DNA of 12,483 nt from an uncultured Anaerolineae bacterium (GTDB lineage Bacteria > Chloroflexota > Anaerolineae > Anaerolineales > Villigracilaceae): assembly GCA_903854805.1 (NCBI GenBank), contig CAINXK010000374.1, positions 1 to 12,483 of the forward strand, in the 5' to 3' direction. A model generated the notes under the pieces. It made no database searches, was not told the DNA's origin, and worked only from the letters and a program-made list of their open reading frames with translations. This document shows, piece by piece, positions 1 through 7,213 of the stretch (positions are counted from its first letter, which is position 1; every line of letters begins with the position of its first letter). Position numbers and translations under genes: made by a program.

Positions 1-380
1 ACCCCATTGTGGCAAGGGCAATAAAAACCTTCCAGGTCAGGGATCCAGCGGATCCGGCAGCCAAGATGGGTGCAAACATTGGACATCGCCACAAAATCCT
101 GCCCATTTTCCGTTAAAACATATGCTGAAACTTCTTCTTGTGCATTGATCCAGCCAGTTTGAATGTCAATAGTGGTTTTAAACAATGTAGGATTATTCAT
201 TTCCACTTTGCTGATTGCGCCTAATCGAATCCATGTATTGGCGTCTTGCTTGGATGCAGGCCCAACTATATACGCGATGGCAGGTATACCAACTGTCGCG
301 GCGATGACGCCTCCCATCCCAGCGATGGCTATCTTCATGAAGTCGCGGCGGGTCACTTTCTCGTCTTGTGACTCACTCAT
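1..380 (-). CDS. Rieske [2Fe-2S] protein, 3' end cut by window edge
   Basis: Iron-sulfur subunit of a bc1/b6f-type quinol:cytochrome c oxidoreductase, acting on the outer face of the cytoplasmic membrane. The first 126 residues are visible. A twin-arginine signal (T10-R-R-D-F-M-K) leads into a hydrophobic helix at about 18-40, which in this family stays as the membrane anchor. Rieske box I is CTHLGC at 103-108 and box II is CPCHNG at 121-126, so cluster ligands C103, H105, C121 and H124 and the disulfide pair C108/C123 are all present. The start ATG (380-378) follows an AAAGGAG ribosome site at 395-389. The usual neighbour, cytochrome b, would lie off the left edge. The gene is on the same strand as the multiheme operon at 781-5243 but about 400 bases away and separated by a long hairpin, so it probably has its own promoter. 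Confidence 0.93.
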   Translation of the reverse strand, partial: MSESQDEKVTRRDFMKIAIAGMGGVIAATVGIPAIAYIVGPASKQDANTWIRLGAISKVEMNNPTLFKTTIDIQTGWINAQEEVSAYVLTENGQDFVAMSNVCTHLGCRIRWIPDLEGFYCPCHNG

Positions 381-780
381 AGTTTTTTCTCCTTTGGCGA
401 ATTTTTATTGCTACTCGCAAATTGGATTGCGAGTTTGATCGAAGTCCGCACAGCAGATACAATTGCGTTTCTTGTGCGTGACGGAATGCCAATAGTAAAA
501 AACTATTCGGTTTTTGCTAGCTGGATATACATTTTGATTTCATGTTTTCACGAAATACTAAAAACCCAGCGGGCTTTTCAACAATTCAGGAAGAATTGGG
601 ATGATTATTCAGTCAGTAGAATAACTGGATAGAAAAAAGTGATTCATGGATAACAATTCAGGCTAAGAAGTAGTCCGGATTGTTATCCATGTTTAGTTTA
701 ACCATTGGCACCAGACAGAGGGCTTTCTCTTTAGAGAAGCCTTGGGTAGAGTCCTCATGTGACTGCAATAGATGAGCTGG
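381..780. other. Non-coding spacer between Rieske gene and multiheme operon
   Basis: No gene with a credible ribosome site is seen on either strand. The spacer holds three inverted repeats. One is AATAGT-aaaaa-ACTATT at 491-507, which sits where an operator for the Rieske gene could be. The second is the 45-base hairpin at 646-690, listed separately. The third is a weaker stem, GGCTT(T)CTC-TTTA-GAGAAGCC at 721-741, about 40 bases past the cytochrome b stop. A poor promoter match for the Rieske gene can be made on the minus strand: TTGAAA at 581-576, an 18-base spacer, then TATTTC at 557-552. I do not trust it on its own. Confidence 0.5.
646..690 (-). terminator. Long hairpin, probable end of multiheme operon transcript
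   Basis: The arms at 646-664 and 672-690 flank a 7-base loop. The outer 12 pairs (ATGGATAACAAT with ATTGTTATCCAT) are perfect. The inner seven positions hold four Watson-Crick pairs, two G-U wobbles and one A-C mismatch. On the minus strand, reading out of the operon, a run of six T lies at 638-633 about eight bases past the stem, which is further than in a textbook intrinsic terminator. The outer arm is A/T rich. It lies between two same-strand genes with their own ribosome sites, which fits a terminator. A regulator site is the main alternative. Confidence 0.42.
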
Positions 781-1959
781 CTATTTTTCTGGTGCTCCTG
801 CATCGATCCAGGCTTTAACCTGGGTAATCTCATCGGGTGTCAGTTGTCCGGGGTGTCCACCGGCTGTTTGTTTTTGGATCAACAAGCTGTTGGCACTGTC
901 TTTGCTGACTATCACAGGTCCTTTGGCACTCCCTTGAATGGTTCCTGCGTAAGTGGATATATTGAGCCCAGCCATGGCAGCTGCTCCGTGGCAGGCTGCA
1001 CATTTCTGTTGGAATATCGGACCGATATAGGCATCCCAAGTGATATTGACTGGAGCGGCCGCCGGCGGTTCGGTGGGAGTAGGCGGTAGCTTTGTTGGAG
1101 TGGGGAGTGGTACAAAAATTGGTGCAGTTTCACCTTGGGGCGTGGTTGTGAGGGCAGTATTTTCAGAACCTACCAGATAATAAATCCCTACTCCAAAAGC
1201 AATCACGGTGACAATCGCAAAGGGCGCAAATATGAGCTGGCGCTTGCGCAAGACATCCGTGGGGATGGCTGCGGTGTGCTTGCCGCTCTCAATCGCAGCC
1301 AGTTCTGCAGGATGTTCATGGTGCATTTCTTCGCGGTTCAACTTGCCTGTGAACATACTCTTGTTAAAGGTTTTGAGATGTACATTGTAGAAATGCCAGA
1401 TGATGATGGCCAGGACTGCCAAAACAGCTTCACCGCCGTGGGCTGCTTTGGCGGCAGGAATGGCCTCACCGGGCAGCATGCGCAGGGTAGTGATTGGGTT
1501 CCACATCATAAAGCCGGTCAGGGCCATCACAACCGTTCCCCAGATCACAGCCAGGTATTCCGCTTTTTCTGCGTAAGAATAACGCCCGTAATAGGCTTTG
1601 TGTTTACGGAATCCGAGATAGTAAAGCACATCATTAATCACGTGCTGGATGTCGTTGATCCATGGGATCATGCTGATGGGGGTACGTTTTACGATTAGAC
1701 CGTAGAGCAATTCCAGCACATGTATCAGGCTGATGATCAACATCACAACGGCTGATATGTGATGTACGTTACGGAGGCTTTCCACACCGCCAAAAATGTT
1801 AAAAATTTGAAGGCTGATCGGTGAGTCTGCATATTTCTGTGGCAAACCGGTGAAACCCAACAGAGAGAAGGACACCAAAAAAAATAGGTGTTCGATGCGT
1901 TGAAGAAGTGCAAAGCGAGTAAATACATTGGTTGGCGAGGCGCTTATTGTTTTAGTCAT
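781..1959 (-). CDS. Cytochrome b (FdnI/HydC-like) fused to monoheme cytochrome c
   Basis: Predicted quinone-interacting membrane cytochrome b that passes electrons to or from an outward-facing c haem; 392 residues. The N-terminal part has four membrane helices with candidate haem b ligands H24, H66/H67, H174, H189 and H194 (WHFYNVH). A fifth helix at about 242-264 is followed by a Pro/Thr-rich linker (about 278-301, with PTPT repeats) and a c-type domain with CAACH at 320-324. No clear distal methionine ligand can be assigned. The start at 1959 was chosen because a GAGG site lies just before it and because it overlaps the previous stop by eight bases (ATGACTAA), implying coupled translation. 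Earlier in-frame ATGs would run 20-65 bases into the neighbour. It is paralogous to the cytochrome b at 3187-3915, which lacks the fifth helix and the c domain. Confidence 0.88.
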   Translation of the reverse strand: MTKTISASPTNVFTRFALLQRIEHLFFLVSFSLLGFTGLPQKYADSPISLQIFNIFGGVESLRNVHHISAVVMLIISLIHVLELLYGLIVKRTPISMIPWINDIQHVINDVLYYLGFRKHKAYYGRYSYAEKAEYLAVIWGTVVMALTGFMMWNPITTLRMLPGEAIPAAKAAHGGEAVLAVLAIIIWHFYNVHLKTFNKSMFTGKLNREEMHHEHPAELAAIESGKHTAAIPTDVLRKRQLIFAPFAIVTVIAFGVGIYYLVGSENTALTTTPQGETAPIFVPLPTPTKLPPTPTEPPAAAPVNITWDAYIGPIFQQKCAACHGAAAMAGLNISTYAGTIQGSAKGPVIVSKDSANSLLIQKQTAGGHPGQLTPDEITQVKAWIDAGAPEK

Positions 1960-3187
1960 AATTGGCCTCATCGTCAGTGGGATTGGCTTTTCGGGCCTTC
2001 TTCGAAACATTTTCATCCGGGTCCTGCGTTTTCCGGAAGCGGTTGATCATCATCCGGCTGAAATCCATGGTAGCGAGGACCGCCATGGGTATCAATATTC
2101 CAGGAATTAAAAATTTGTAAAATAGGTTGATGTAATAGACAATCGGATACTTTTCAGGGGTGGGGATGTAATGCGATAACCAGGCTTCTGGGAAGTTGGT
2201 GTTTGCGTCTGGATGGCATTTCTGACACTTGCCAAGCAGGTTGGACTTGATCTGCAAGCCCTTCTGCGGGTCGTCTGTTCGCGCAATGTCATGAATACCG
2301 TGGCAATCGTAGCAGACCGGCTTATTGGTTGCCGCATCTGGAGAAACTTGCTCAAAGATTGTTACAGTCGTACCATGAAAATCAGCCACATAAGTATTCA
2401 GAACTTGGGTCGAAATTTTATATTTGTCCATGCGCTTTGGATCAGTATGGCACTTTGCGCAGATTTGAGGTGAGAACAAGCGAAAGGCTGATGTGGTTGG
2501 GTTTTCAATGATGTGAACGCCATGGCAATCAATGCAGGTAGGCACATCCGGGTTATTACCATCAGTCAGGGCGGCCCCATGAACGCTGTTGCGATATTTT
2601 TCGTAGATGGCGCTATGGCATTTCTGACAGGTTGTGGGAATCCAAATGCGTGTTGTGGGTAAAAGCAAACCAGTATTTGGGTCTTTTATGCGTTGGACCG
2701 CATGCGCTGTGTGGCAGTCTGTACAAATCGCTGCTTCTAGTTTGCCCACGGAGCGGGCGGTGGCGTGAACGCTGTCTTTTTCCTGGGCAGCCTGTTTTTT
2801 ATGACATTCACCGCAGGCCTGGTTCAGACGTAAAGTTACTTCTCGGCGGCTGCCAAAACTTAAACCATGCCCCATAGCAGGTTCAAACCCGACATGGCAC
2901 TCGATACAGGCGATTCCCATCTCTCCATGTACTGAATGTTGGTATTCATCGGGATTAACAAATAAGTCGAAGACTTCTGTTGTTGTTTTATTTCCGATGG
3001 TTGTATTGAACTGTGGATTTTGGTGACACGCCAGGCAGGCGCTGTTATCGCCAACCAAAGGCGACGACATTTTTTGGGTGCTGGTTGGCGCTACTGGTGC
3101 AGCTGCCCTGGCCGCAGAAACTGAAATTCCTGTGGCGATGATCAGCATCGTCAACCCGGCGATTAAAAAGTAGTTGCGAATGCGCAT
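1952..3187 (-). CDS. Membrane-anchored nonaheme cytochrome c (copy B)
   Basis: Exported electron-transfer protein of 411 residues. A signal peptide ends near an ARA-A site at about 26-30. Nine CxxCH haem-attachment motifs begin at residues 51, 94, 125, 155, 187, 218, 243, 292 and 321. Many additional histidines (for example SVHG and GVH) could serve as second axial ligands. A hydrophobic helix at about 355-375 anchors the C-terminus, leaving a charged cytoplasmic tail. The start codon overlaps the upstream cytochrome b stop (TAATG) and has a GGAGAGAGGAAG ribosome region. It shares long stretches with the nonaheme protein at 3912-5045, for example SVHGAALT, NNPDV, CHGVH, CHGIHDI and CQKCHP, in the same motif order, so the two are duplicates. 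Its inferred role is to carry electrons between the co-encoded cytochrome b and a periplasmic or surface partner. Substrate unknown. Confidence 0.92.
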   Translation of the reverse strand: MRIRNYFLIAGLTMLIIATGISVSAARAAAPVAPTSTQKMSSPLVGDNSACLACHQNPQFNTTIGNKTTTEVFDLFVNPDEYQHSVHGEMGIACIECHVGFEPAMGHGLSFGSRREVTLRLNQACGECHKKQAAQEKDSVHATARSVGKLEAAICTDCHTAHAVQRIKDPNTGLLLPTTRIWIPTTCQKCHSAIYEKYRNSVHGAALTDGNNPDVPTCIDCHGVHIIENPTTSAFRLFSPQICAKCHTDPKRMDKYKISTQVLNTYVADFHGTTVTIFEQVSPDAATNKPVCYDCHGIHDIARTDDPQKGLQIKSNLLGKCQKCHPDANTNFPEAWLSHYIPTPEKYPIVYYINLFYKFLIPGILIPMAVLATMDFSRMMINRFRKTQDPDENVSKKARKANPTDDEANYD

Positions 3188-3915
3188 TACTTCCTCTCTC
3201 CTGGTTGAACTTTTTCGCTTGTCTTACGTTCCAAGCGCTCATATTCTTTTGCGTGGTATTCGGCCATTTCTTTTTCACTGAGCCTGCCGGTGAATATGCT
3301 GAGATTTAATCTTTCAAGGTGAACATGGTAGAAGTGCCAGATCACAATGAAAATTGCGGCCACAATTGATTCAGTGCTGTGGGCCAGTTTGGCTGCCGGA
3401 ACCGCGCCACCTGGTAAGAATTGGGTGAAATACACCGGAAACCAGATGATGAATCCGCTGATGATCATGAACGCGAATCCGAAAAATATAAACCAGTAGG
3501 TCACTTTCTGCTCAAAATTGAATTTTCCAAACTTGGGTTTCTCTTTGCGCATGAAAAGCAAATATTGGATCATTTGCCCGGCATCAATCACGTCCTGCCA
3601 GACCGGGAACATATCTCCCGAAAGCTTGCGGCGTGAAAGCCGGTAAATGGCGAGACCCAAATGGTATACAGCCTCAATCACCAGGATAATCGCGGCGATG
3701 TGGTGGATCTGGCGAATAAGTTCCAATCGTTCTGGCGTGGAGAGCAGATACTGGCTCCATGACATATCCCGATATTTTTGAGGCAGGCCGGTTAATAATA
3801 AAACGGTTGCACTCAGGATCAGGAGCATGTGCTCCCAACGTTGTCCAATATTAAAACGTTTAAAGGTCTTCTCTTGCTGAATTTGCGAATTGGTTATGTT
3901 TGGCTTTCCTGTCAT
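3187..3915 (-). CDS. Four-helix cytochrome b, FdnI/HydC-like (copy A)
   Basis: Predicted dihaem b-type membrane subunit of 242 residues that exchanges electrons with the quinone pool. Four hydrophobic helices lie at about 29-44, 70-92, 138-160 and 180-200. Histidines in suitable places are H29 (QRWEH), H71/H72, H85, H179, and H194, H197 and H199 (WHFYHVH). This spacing resembles the cytochrome b subunits of formate dehydrogenase and hydrogenase. The C-terminal tail is charged and probably cytoplasmic. The start overlaps the previous stop by four bases (ATGA) and has a GGAG site upstream. Its own stop overlaps the next start by one base. It is placed between two nonaheme cytochromes, so it probably forms the quinone-binding part of a complex with one or both. 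It could equally be annotated simply as a cytochrome b561-domain protein. Confidence 0.88.
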   Translation of the reverse strand: MTGKPNITNSQIQQEKTFKRFNIGQRWEHMLLILSATVLLLTGLPQKYRDMSWSQYLLSTPERLELIRQIHHIAAIILVIEAVYHLGLAIYRLSRRKLSGDMFPVWQDVIDAGQMIQYLLFMRKEKPKFGKFNFEQKVTYWFIFFGFAFMIISGFIIWFPVYFTQFLPGGAVPAAKLAHSTESIVAAIFIVIWHFYHVHLERLNLSIFTGRLSEKEMAEYHAKEYERLERKTSEKVQPGERK

Positions 3916-5045
3916 GGCAGGCTACTCCTCACTCGATCGACAATGGAGCGGATGATTTGCAGTACCACGTAGATGAGGCATATCCACAATACAAAGGGGG
4001 TAAAGGAAGTGTAGAAAGTTTCTACGTAAAACAGGAAGGGTGTGCGCTGCAGGCTGATTTTATTATGTCCTGTCCACGCATCTGTCCAGTTTGGTCCAGC
4101 TCCAGGATGGCACTTCTGGCAAGTTGTTAATAGGTTTTTCGGGTTTACCTTCGAGTCGACATCATCCGTTTTGCCTATATCGTGGATGCCGTGACAATCA
4201 GTGCAAACGGCGCTGTCGTGCCAGATGGTTGGCCAACGGGATTTATATACGGATACATCAACGCCGTGCCAGGATGTTTTGTAGATGCTATAAACATCTG
4301 CTGACAGGCCGTATTTGCTCATTAATTCCTTGTTGGCATGGCACCTTGCGCACATTTCGGGGCTTTGCACGCGAAACTCGACAGTGCGCGGGTCTTGAAT
4401 ATTATGAACCCCATGACAGTCGGTACAGACCGGTACGTCTGGGTTGTTATCCTGGGTCAGTGCCGCCCCATGAACGCTTTGTTTGTATGTGTTTACGATA
4501 TCAGCGTGACATTCGCTGCAGGTAGTGGAAATTGATGAACGATTTGCATCCGGTTTTTTAACATCATGTGCGCCGTGGCAATCGGTACAAATTGCAGCTT
4601 TAAGATTGCCTTCTGCAGCTGCCTTGGCGTGCATGCTGTCTTGTGCTTTTTGGTAATTACCTGGGTGGCATTTTTGGCAGGCCAGGTAATACGATCGTGA
4701 TAGTTCTCGTTTGTTTTGGAAGGTCAGCTTTGGGTGGGGATAAGTAGTGATGTTTGTATGGCAGGCTTCGCATTCAATGCCCATCGGGCTGTGGATTGAA
4801 AGGCCGATGACATCCTGTGAGACATACAGTGAAAGCGTCTCACCACTGGGAAGTGTTGTGCTTAATTTGGAGTCGCCATGACAGGACAGGCAGTACTTTT
4901 CCGTTTCCTGGGCTGGCTGTCCCGCCCTGGCTGGTGTTACCAGCAGGAGGCTTAGCAGCAGGACAAGGACGCCTGCTGCAATCAAGCCGATTTTCTGACC
5001 GGATAGGAACATTCGGTGCAGTCGATGCAGGTTGCGGGTTGTCAT
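3912..5045 (-). CDS. Membrane-anchored nonaheme cytochrome c (copy A)
   Basis: Exported multiheme electron carrier of 377 residues. The N-terminus has a basic region, a long hydrophobic stretch at about 18-37 and an ARA-G cleavage-like site near 39-42. Nine CxxCH motifs begin at residues 52, 92, 123, 153, 176, 207, 232, 281 and 309. A C-terminal helix at about 348-366 ends with a short basic tail, placing the haem domain outside the cell membrane. The start at 5045 has an AAGGAG site nine bases upstream and lies three bases after the stop of the small membrane-protein gene. A later ATG (residue 12) is possible but would shorten the basic part of the signal. It pairs with the cytochrome b that overlaps its stop codon. 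Motif order and flanking sequences match the second nonaheme gene of the operon. Confidence 0.92.
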   Translation of the reverse strand: MTTRNLHRLHRMFLSGQKIGLIAAGVLVLLLSLLLVTPARAGQPAQETEKYCLSCHGDSKLSTTLPSGETLSLYVSQDVIGLSIHSPMGIECEACHTNITTYPHPKLTFQNKRELSRSYYLACQKCHPGNYQKAQDSMHAKAAAEGNLKAAICTDCHGAHDVKKPDANRSSISTTCSECHADIVNTYKQSVHGAALTQDNNPDVPVCTDCHGVHNIQDPRTVEFRVQSPEMCARCHANKELMSKYGLSADVYSIYKTSWHGVDVSVYKSRWPTIWHDSAVCTDCHGIHDIGKTDDVDSKVNPKNLLTTCQKCHPGAGPNWTDAWTGHNKISLQRTPFLFYVETFYTSFTPFVLWICLIYVVLQIIRSIVDRVRSSLP

Positions 5046-5048
5046 GTG

Positions 5049-5243
5049 CTATGACTCCTTAGTATTTGTTGCCGAAGGGTTGTTATCATCATCTGATTTC
5101 TCTTGCGGTTCGGGGCTGTCGATCACGACCAGGCCAAAACGGCGGAGAAGATACGATATCCCAAAAAGAATAGCCAGTGGGACCAGACAACGTAGGATGA
5201 ATAACAACGCCACAAAAATTGGATTGGCAGCAGTTTCATTCAT
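5049..5243 (-). CDS. Small one-helix membrane protein, first gene of the multiheme operon
   Basis: Unrecognised protein of 64 residues. A hydrophobic segment at about 8-31 is followed by basic residues (LLRRF) and then a hydrophilic, acidic tail rich in D, N, S and E. By the positive-inside rule the tail is probably cytoplasmic. The start at 5243 is fixed by a strong GGAGG site at 5255-5251, seven bases upstream. A longer in-frame reading to 5348 has no ribosome site and would lose the membrane-protein look. Its stop lies three bases before the nonaheme A start. The position suggests a small accessory or assembly subunit of the c/b complex, but nothing in the sequence names its function. Confidence 0.72.
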   Translation of the reverse strand: MNETAANPIFVALLFILRCLVPLAILFGISYLLRRFGLVVIDSPEPQEKSDDDNNPSATNTKES

Positions 5244-5504
5244 CTTTTTTCCTCCGCAGTAAATAATTCTTACCGCTCGTGATGTGTGTTGTAGGCATTG
5301 CATCTCCGTAACACGATTATTTGGACTGGTTAAGTATAACCTAAACATAAGATTAAGAGATTAAGAGTGTGACATTAAAAAGCCATAGTAATTTTCGTGG
5401 TGACATTTGTTCTCTTGAATTGTGACAGGATGCACTACCTGAATATATCTATATTCATTAGTATGAATACTGTGAGTCCATCTACCTCGTGGGAGAATGT
5501 AAAA
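5244..5504. promoter_or_regulatory. Divergent promoter region between the two respiratory operons
   Basis: Both operons start from this A/T-rich spacer. GGTTA-AGTA-TAACC at 5328-5341 is an inverted repeat holding a good -10 match on each strand (TATACT on minus at 5338-5333, TATAAC on plus at 5335-5340). Neither has a convincing -35. Next to it is a tandem 8-base repeat, GATTAAGA at 5351-5358 and 5359-5366. A second plus-strand option is TTGTGA at 5420-5425, an 18-base spacer, then TATATC at 5444-5449, closer to the heptaheme gene. A shared regulator acting on both operons is plausible. The exact promoters are guesses. Confidence 0.38.
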
Positions 5505-6311
5505 ATGAATAAACGAACTTACAAGTATTTGTTGCCGGCTGTGTCTGTGATGCTGATTATTCTGGCATTCAGCGTTTTGGTGGCGGCCCCCACACAAAAC
5601 GTTGCTGCAGCTGATAAGAACCAGGACATTACAGAAACCTGTAAAGCCTGCCATGACCAGGCTGCCACTCCCTGGTCGACCAGCAAGCACGCAGCTGGTA
5701 ATGTTAATTGCTTGGTCTGCCATAAATTAGGCCAGGGTGAAGGTGTTCATCCACAGTTGAAATATACAGTTGAAAACGAAGAAACCACCTGCCTGGTCTG
5801 CCATACTGATGTTGCTGGCACGAATATTGCAGGGCAGATGAAGCTGAGTCAGCACGGAAAATTCGGGTTAAAGTGTATCACCTGTCATGAACCGCATTCG
5901 CAGGGACCGGTGCTTGCGCCTGGTTCCAAGATCGTTTGCGAAAACTGCCACAAGAATCAGATGGAAGGGTCTTTAAAGTCCACACATACTGCGGCTGGTT
6001 TGAATTGTATTAATTGCCATATGGGGCCTGAAAGCAGTCATACACTCAAGGTTGCGGGTGAGACCTGTGCCAACTGCCATAAAGATATCCATGAAGCCAG
6101 TCGAATTGTGAGTGCTGGCATACAAGTTCAACCAATGGCAACACCCATGGATGTTGTTGAGAAGGCAGCTGAACCAGATGAAAAACCTGTGCAAACGGCG
6201 GCTGGTGGCATAAACCTGCCATCCTGGATGCTTGTGCTGGCTGGTTTATTAGTAGGCGGCATCGGTTCTTGGGCTTTGTTTGGCAAAGACCCGGGCCAAC
6301 CGGTGAAGTAG
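5505..6311 (+). CDS. Membrane-anchored heptaheme cytochrome c
   Basis: Exported cytochrome c of 268 residues, likely the c-haem subunit of an NrfD-type quinone oxidoreductase. A signal peptide or N-terminal helix spans about 8-28. Seven CxxCH motifs start at residues 46, 69, 96, 124, 145, 168 and 188. A spacer follows, then a C-terminal helix at about 239-260 with a short tail. The start at 5505 was chosen for its GGGAGA site at 5491-5496. An in-frame start at 5397 would add 36 residues before the signal peptide and has no ribosome site. The cytochrome is followed by FeS and NrfD genes on the same strand, the order seen in Nrf-like and other c/FeS/NrfD modules. It does not align by eye with the nonaheme proteins of the divergent operon beyond the haem motifs. 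Redox partner unknown. Confidence 0.92.
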   Translation: MNKRTYKYLLPAVSVMLIILAFSVLVAAPTQNVAAADKNQDITETCKACHDQAATPWSTSKHAAGNVNCLVCHKLGQGEGVHPQLKYTVENEETTCLVCHTDVAGTNIAGQMKLSQHGKFGLKCITCHEPHSQGPVLAPGSKIVCENCHKNQMEGSLKSTHTAAGLNCINCHMGPESSHTLKVAGETCANCHKDIHEASRIVSAGIQVQPMATPMDVVEKAAEPDEKPVQTAAGGINLPSWMLVLAGLLVGGIGSWALFGKDPGQPVK

Positions 6312-6370
6312 TAGCTTGCCTGGTTTGATGGCCTGTATGATCCAAACCGCAGAATTTTTGGAGGCTATTC

Positions 6371-7210
6371 ATGAAAGAAACTGATGAAAGTCAGCCGGTA
6401 CCTGAGCAGGGTACTACCTCAAGGCGTGACCTTATAAAGATAGTTGGGGCTTTGGCAGGCGCTGCCACGCTAACGCAATTTATCAGTACCGCCACACTTG
6501 CCAGCCGGGGCGTTTCAGCGGGTGGGGAAGTCGTTGAAGGCCCTCAGTGGGGCATGTCAATCGATATGAACAAGTGTATTGGTTGCAAGTACTGCACATA
6601 TGCTTGCCAGGCAGTAAATAATCTGGCAGATGACATGATCTATAACGTTGTCACAACCGAGACAATGCAAAATGGCAAGGAATATTTCCTTTCCAGGCCT
6701 TGTATGCACTGCGCTGAAGCCCCTTGCGTTCACGTGTGCCCAGTCAAGGCTACATACAAGCGCAAGGACGGTATTGTCATGATGGACTACAACCTCTGCA
6801 TTGGTTGTAGATATTGTCAGGTTGCCTGTCCTTACGATGCCCGAGTCTTTAACTGGAAGGAACCGATTAAAACCAGTCCCAAGTCGCCTAATTTTGGGTT
6901 CCAGGAAGTGGCCAACAGGCCGCGTGGCGTGGTGGAAAAATGTACTTTCTGCGCACATCGCATTGACTCTGGGATGGCCCGTGGAATGGTTCCAGGCGTC
7001 GATGCGCTGGCCACCCCGGCCTGTGTTGTCGCATGCCCAACCGGCGCCCGCGCTTTTGGCGATTTGACAAATCTGGAAAGCCCGGTTTCGAAGGTATTGG
7101 CAGAAGCAAAGGCGATCCTGCGTTTACGTGAAGACGAGCTGAGCACAGAGCCGAGTGTATATTACGTGCCTCCCGATACTCATACAAACAACCCTTTCCA
7201 GAAGGGGTAG
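6371..7210 (+). CDS. Four-[4Fe-4S] ferredoxin-like electron-transfer subunit, TAT-exported
   Basis: Iron-sulfur subunit of the NrfC/PsrB/HybA type, 279 residues. A twin-arginine signal (SRRDLIK at 17-23) with a weakly hydrophobic stretch to about 46 indicates folded export across the membrane. Sixteen cysteines fall into four clusters: C69/C72/C75/C79, C111/C114/C119/C123, C143/C146/C149/C153, and C191/C194/C218/C222. None of the expected ligands is missing. A GGAGG site lies six bases before the start. It stands between the heptaheme cytochrome (59 bases upstream) and the NrfD-type gene (three bases downstream), so it should bridge the quinone site of NrfD and the c haems, or an unseen catalytic subunit. 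No molybdopterin subunit is encoded in this window, so the usual terminal reductase partner cannot be assigned. Confidence 0.93.
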   Translation: MKETDESQPVPEQGTTSRRDLIKIVGALAGAATLTQFISTATLASRGVSAGGEVVEGPQWGMSIDMNKCIGCKYCTYACQAVNNLADDMIYNVVTTETMQNGKEYFLSRPCMHCAEAPCVHVCPVKATYKRKDGIVMMDYNLCIGCRYCQVACPYDARVFNWKEPIKTSPKSPNFGFQEVANRPRGVVEKCTFCAHRIDSGMARGMVPGVDALATPACVVACPTGARAFGDLTNLESPVSKVLAEAKAILRLREDELSTEPSVYYVPPDTHTNNPFQKG

Positions 7211-7213
7211 GCC

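Noticed and set aside
408..632. Plus-strand open frame of 74 codons in the left spacer
   Set aside because: Starts with TTG, has no ribosome site, and its product shows no domain or signal features. It also overlaps the upstream region of the Rieske gene.
649..659. GGATAACAATT, identical to half of the E. coli lac operator
   Set aside because: It is one arm of a local inverted repeat whose overall symmetry and spacing differ from lacO, and no lac genes or LacI-type regulator are near. Chance match.
1135..1698. Plus-strand open frame of 187 codons inside the cytochrome b-c gene
   Set aside because: Antisense to a well-supported gene, with no ribosome site and no recognisable domain. The real gene's codon pattern explains it.
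1959..2016. Longer N-terminus for the cytochrome b-c fusion
   Set aside because: Adds a basic peptide by reading far into the nonaheme gene. The ATG at 1959 has a ribosome site and a normal short overlap.
3912..5045. Octahaem hydroxylamine oxidoreductase or NrfA-type reductase
   Set aside because: No CxxCK or CxxxxCH catalytic haem motif is present. All nine motifs are plain CxxCH and the protein is C-terminally anchored, so an electron carrier is more likely.
5244..5348. Extension of the small membrane protein to 99 residues
   Set aside because: Covers the GGAGG site and the divergent promoter region, and adds a non-hydrophobic stretch with no ribosome site of its own.
5397..5504. Extension of the heptaheme cytochrome to an earlier start
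   Set aside because: Would put 36 residues before the signal peptide. GGGAGA at 5491-5496 fits the start at 5505.
6312..6370. Possible small gene or terminator between the heptaheme and FeS genes
   Set aside because: No stem with a T run and no start with a ribosome site other than that of the FeS gene. It is an ordinary intergenic gap.
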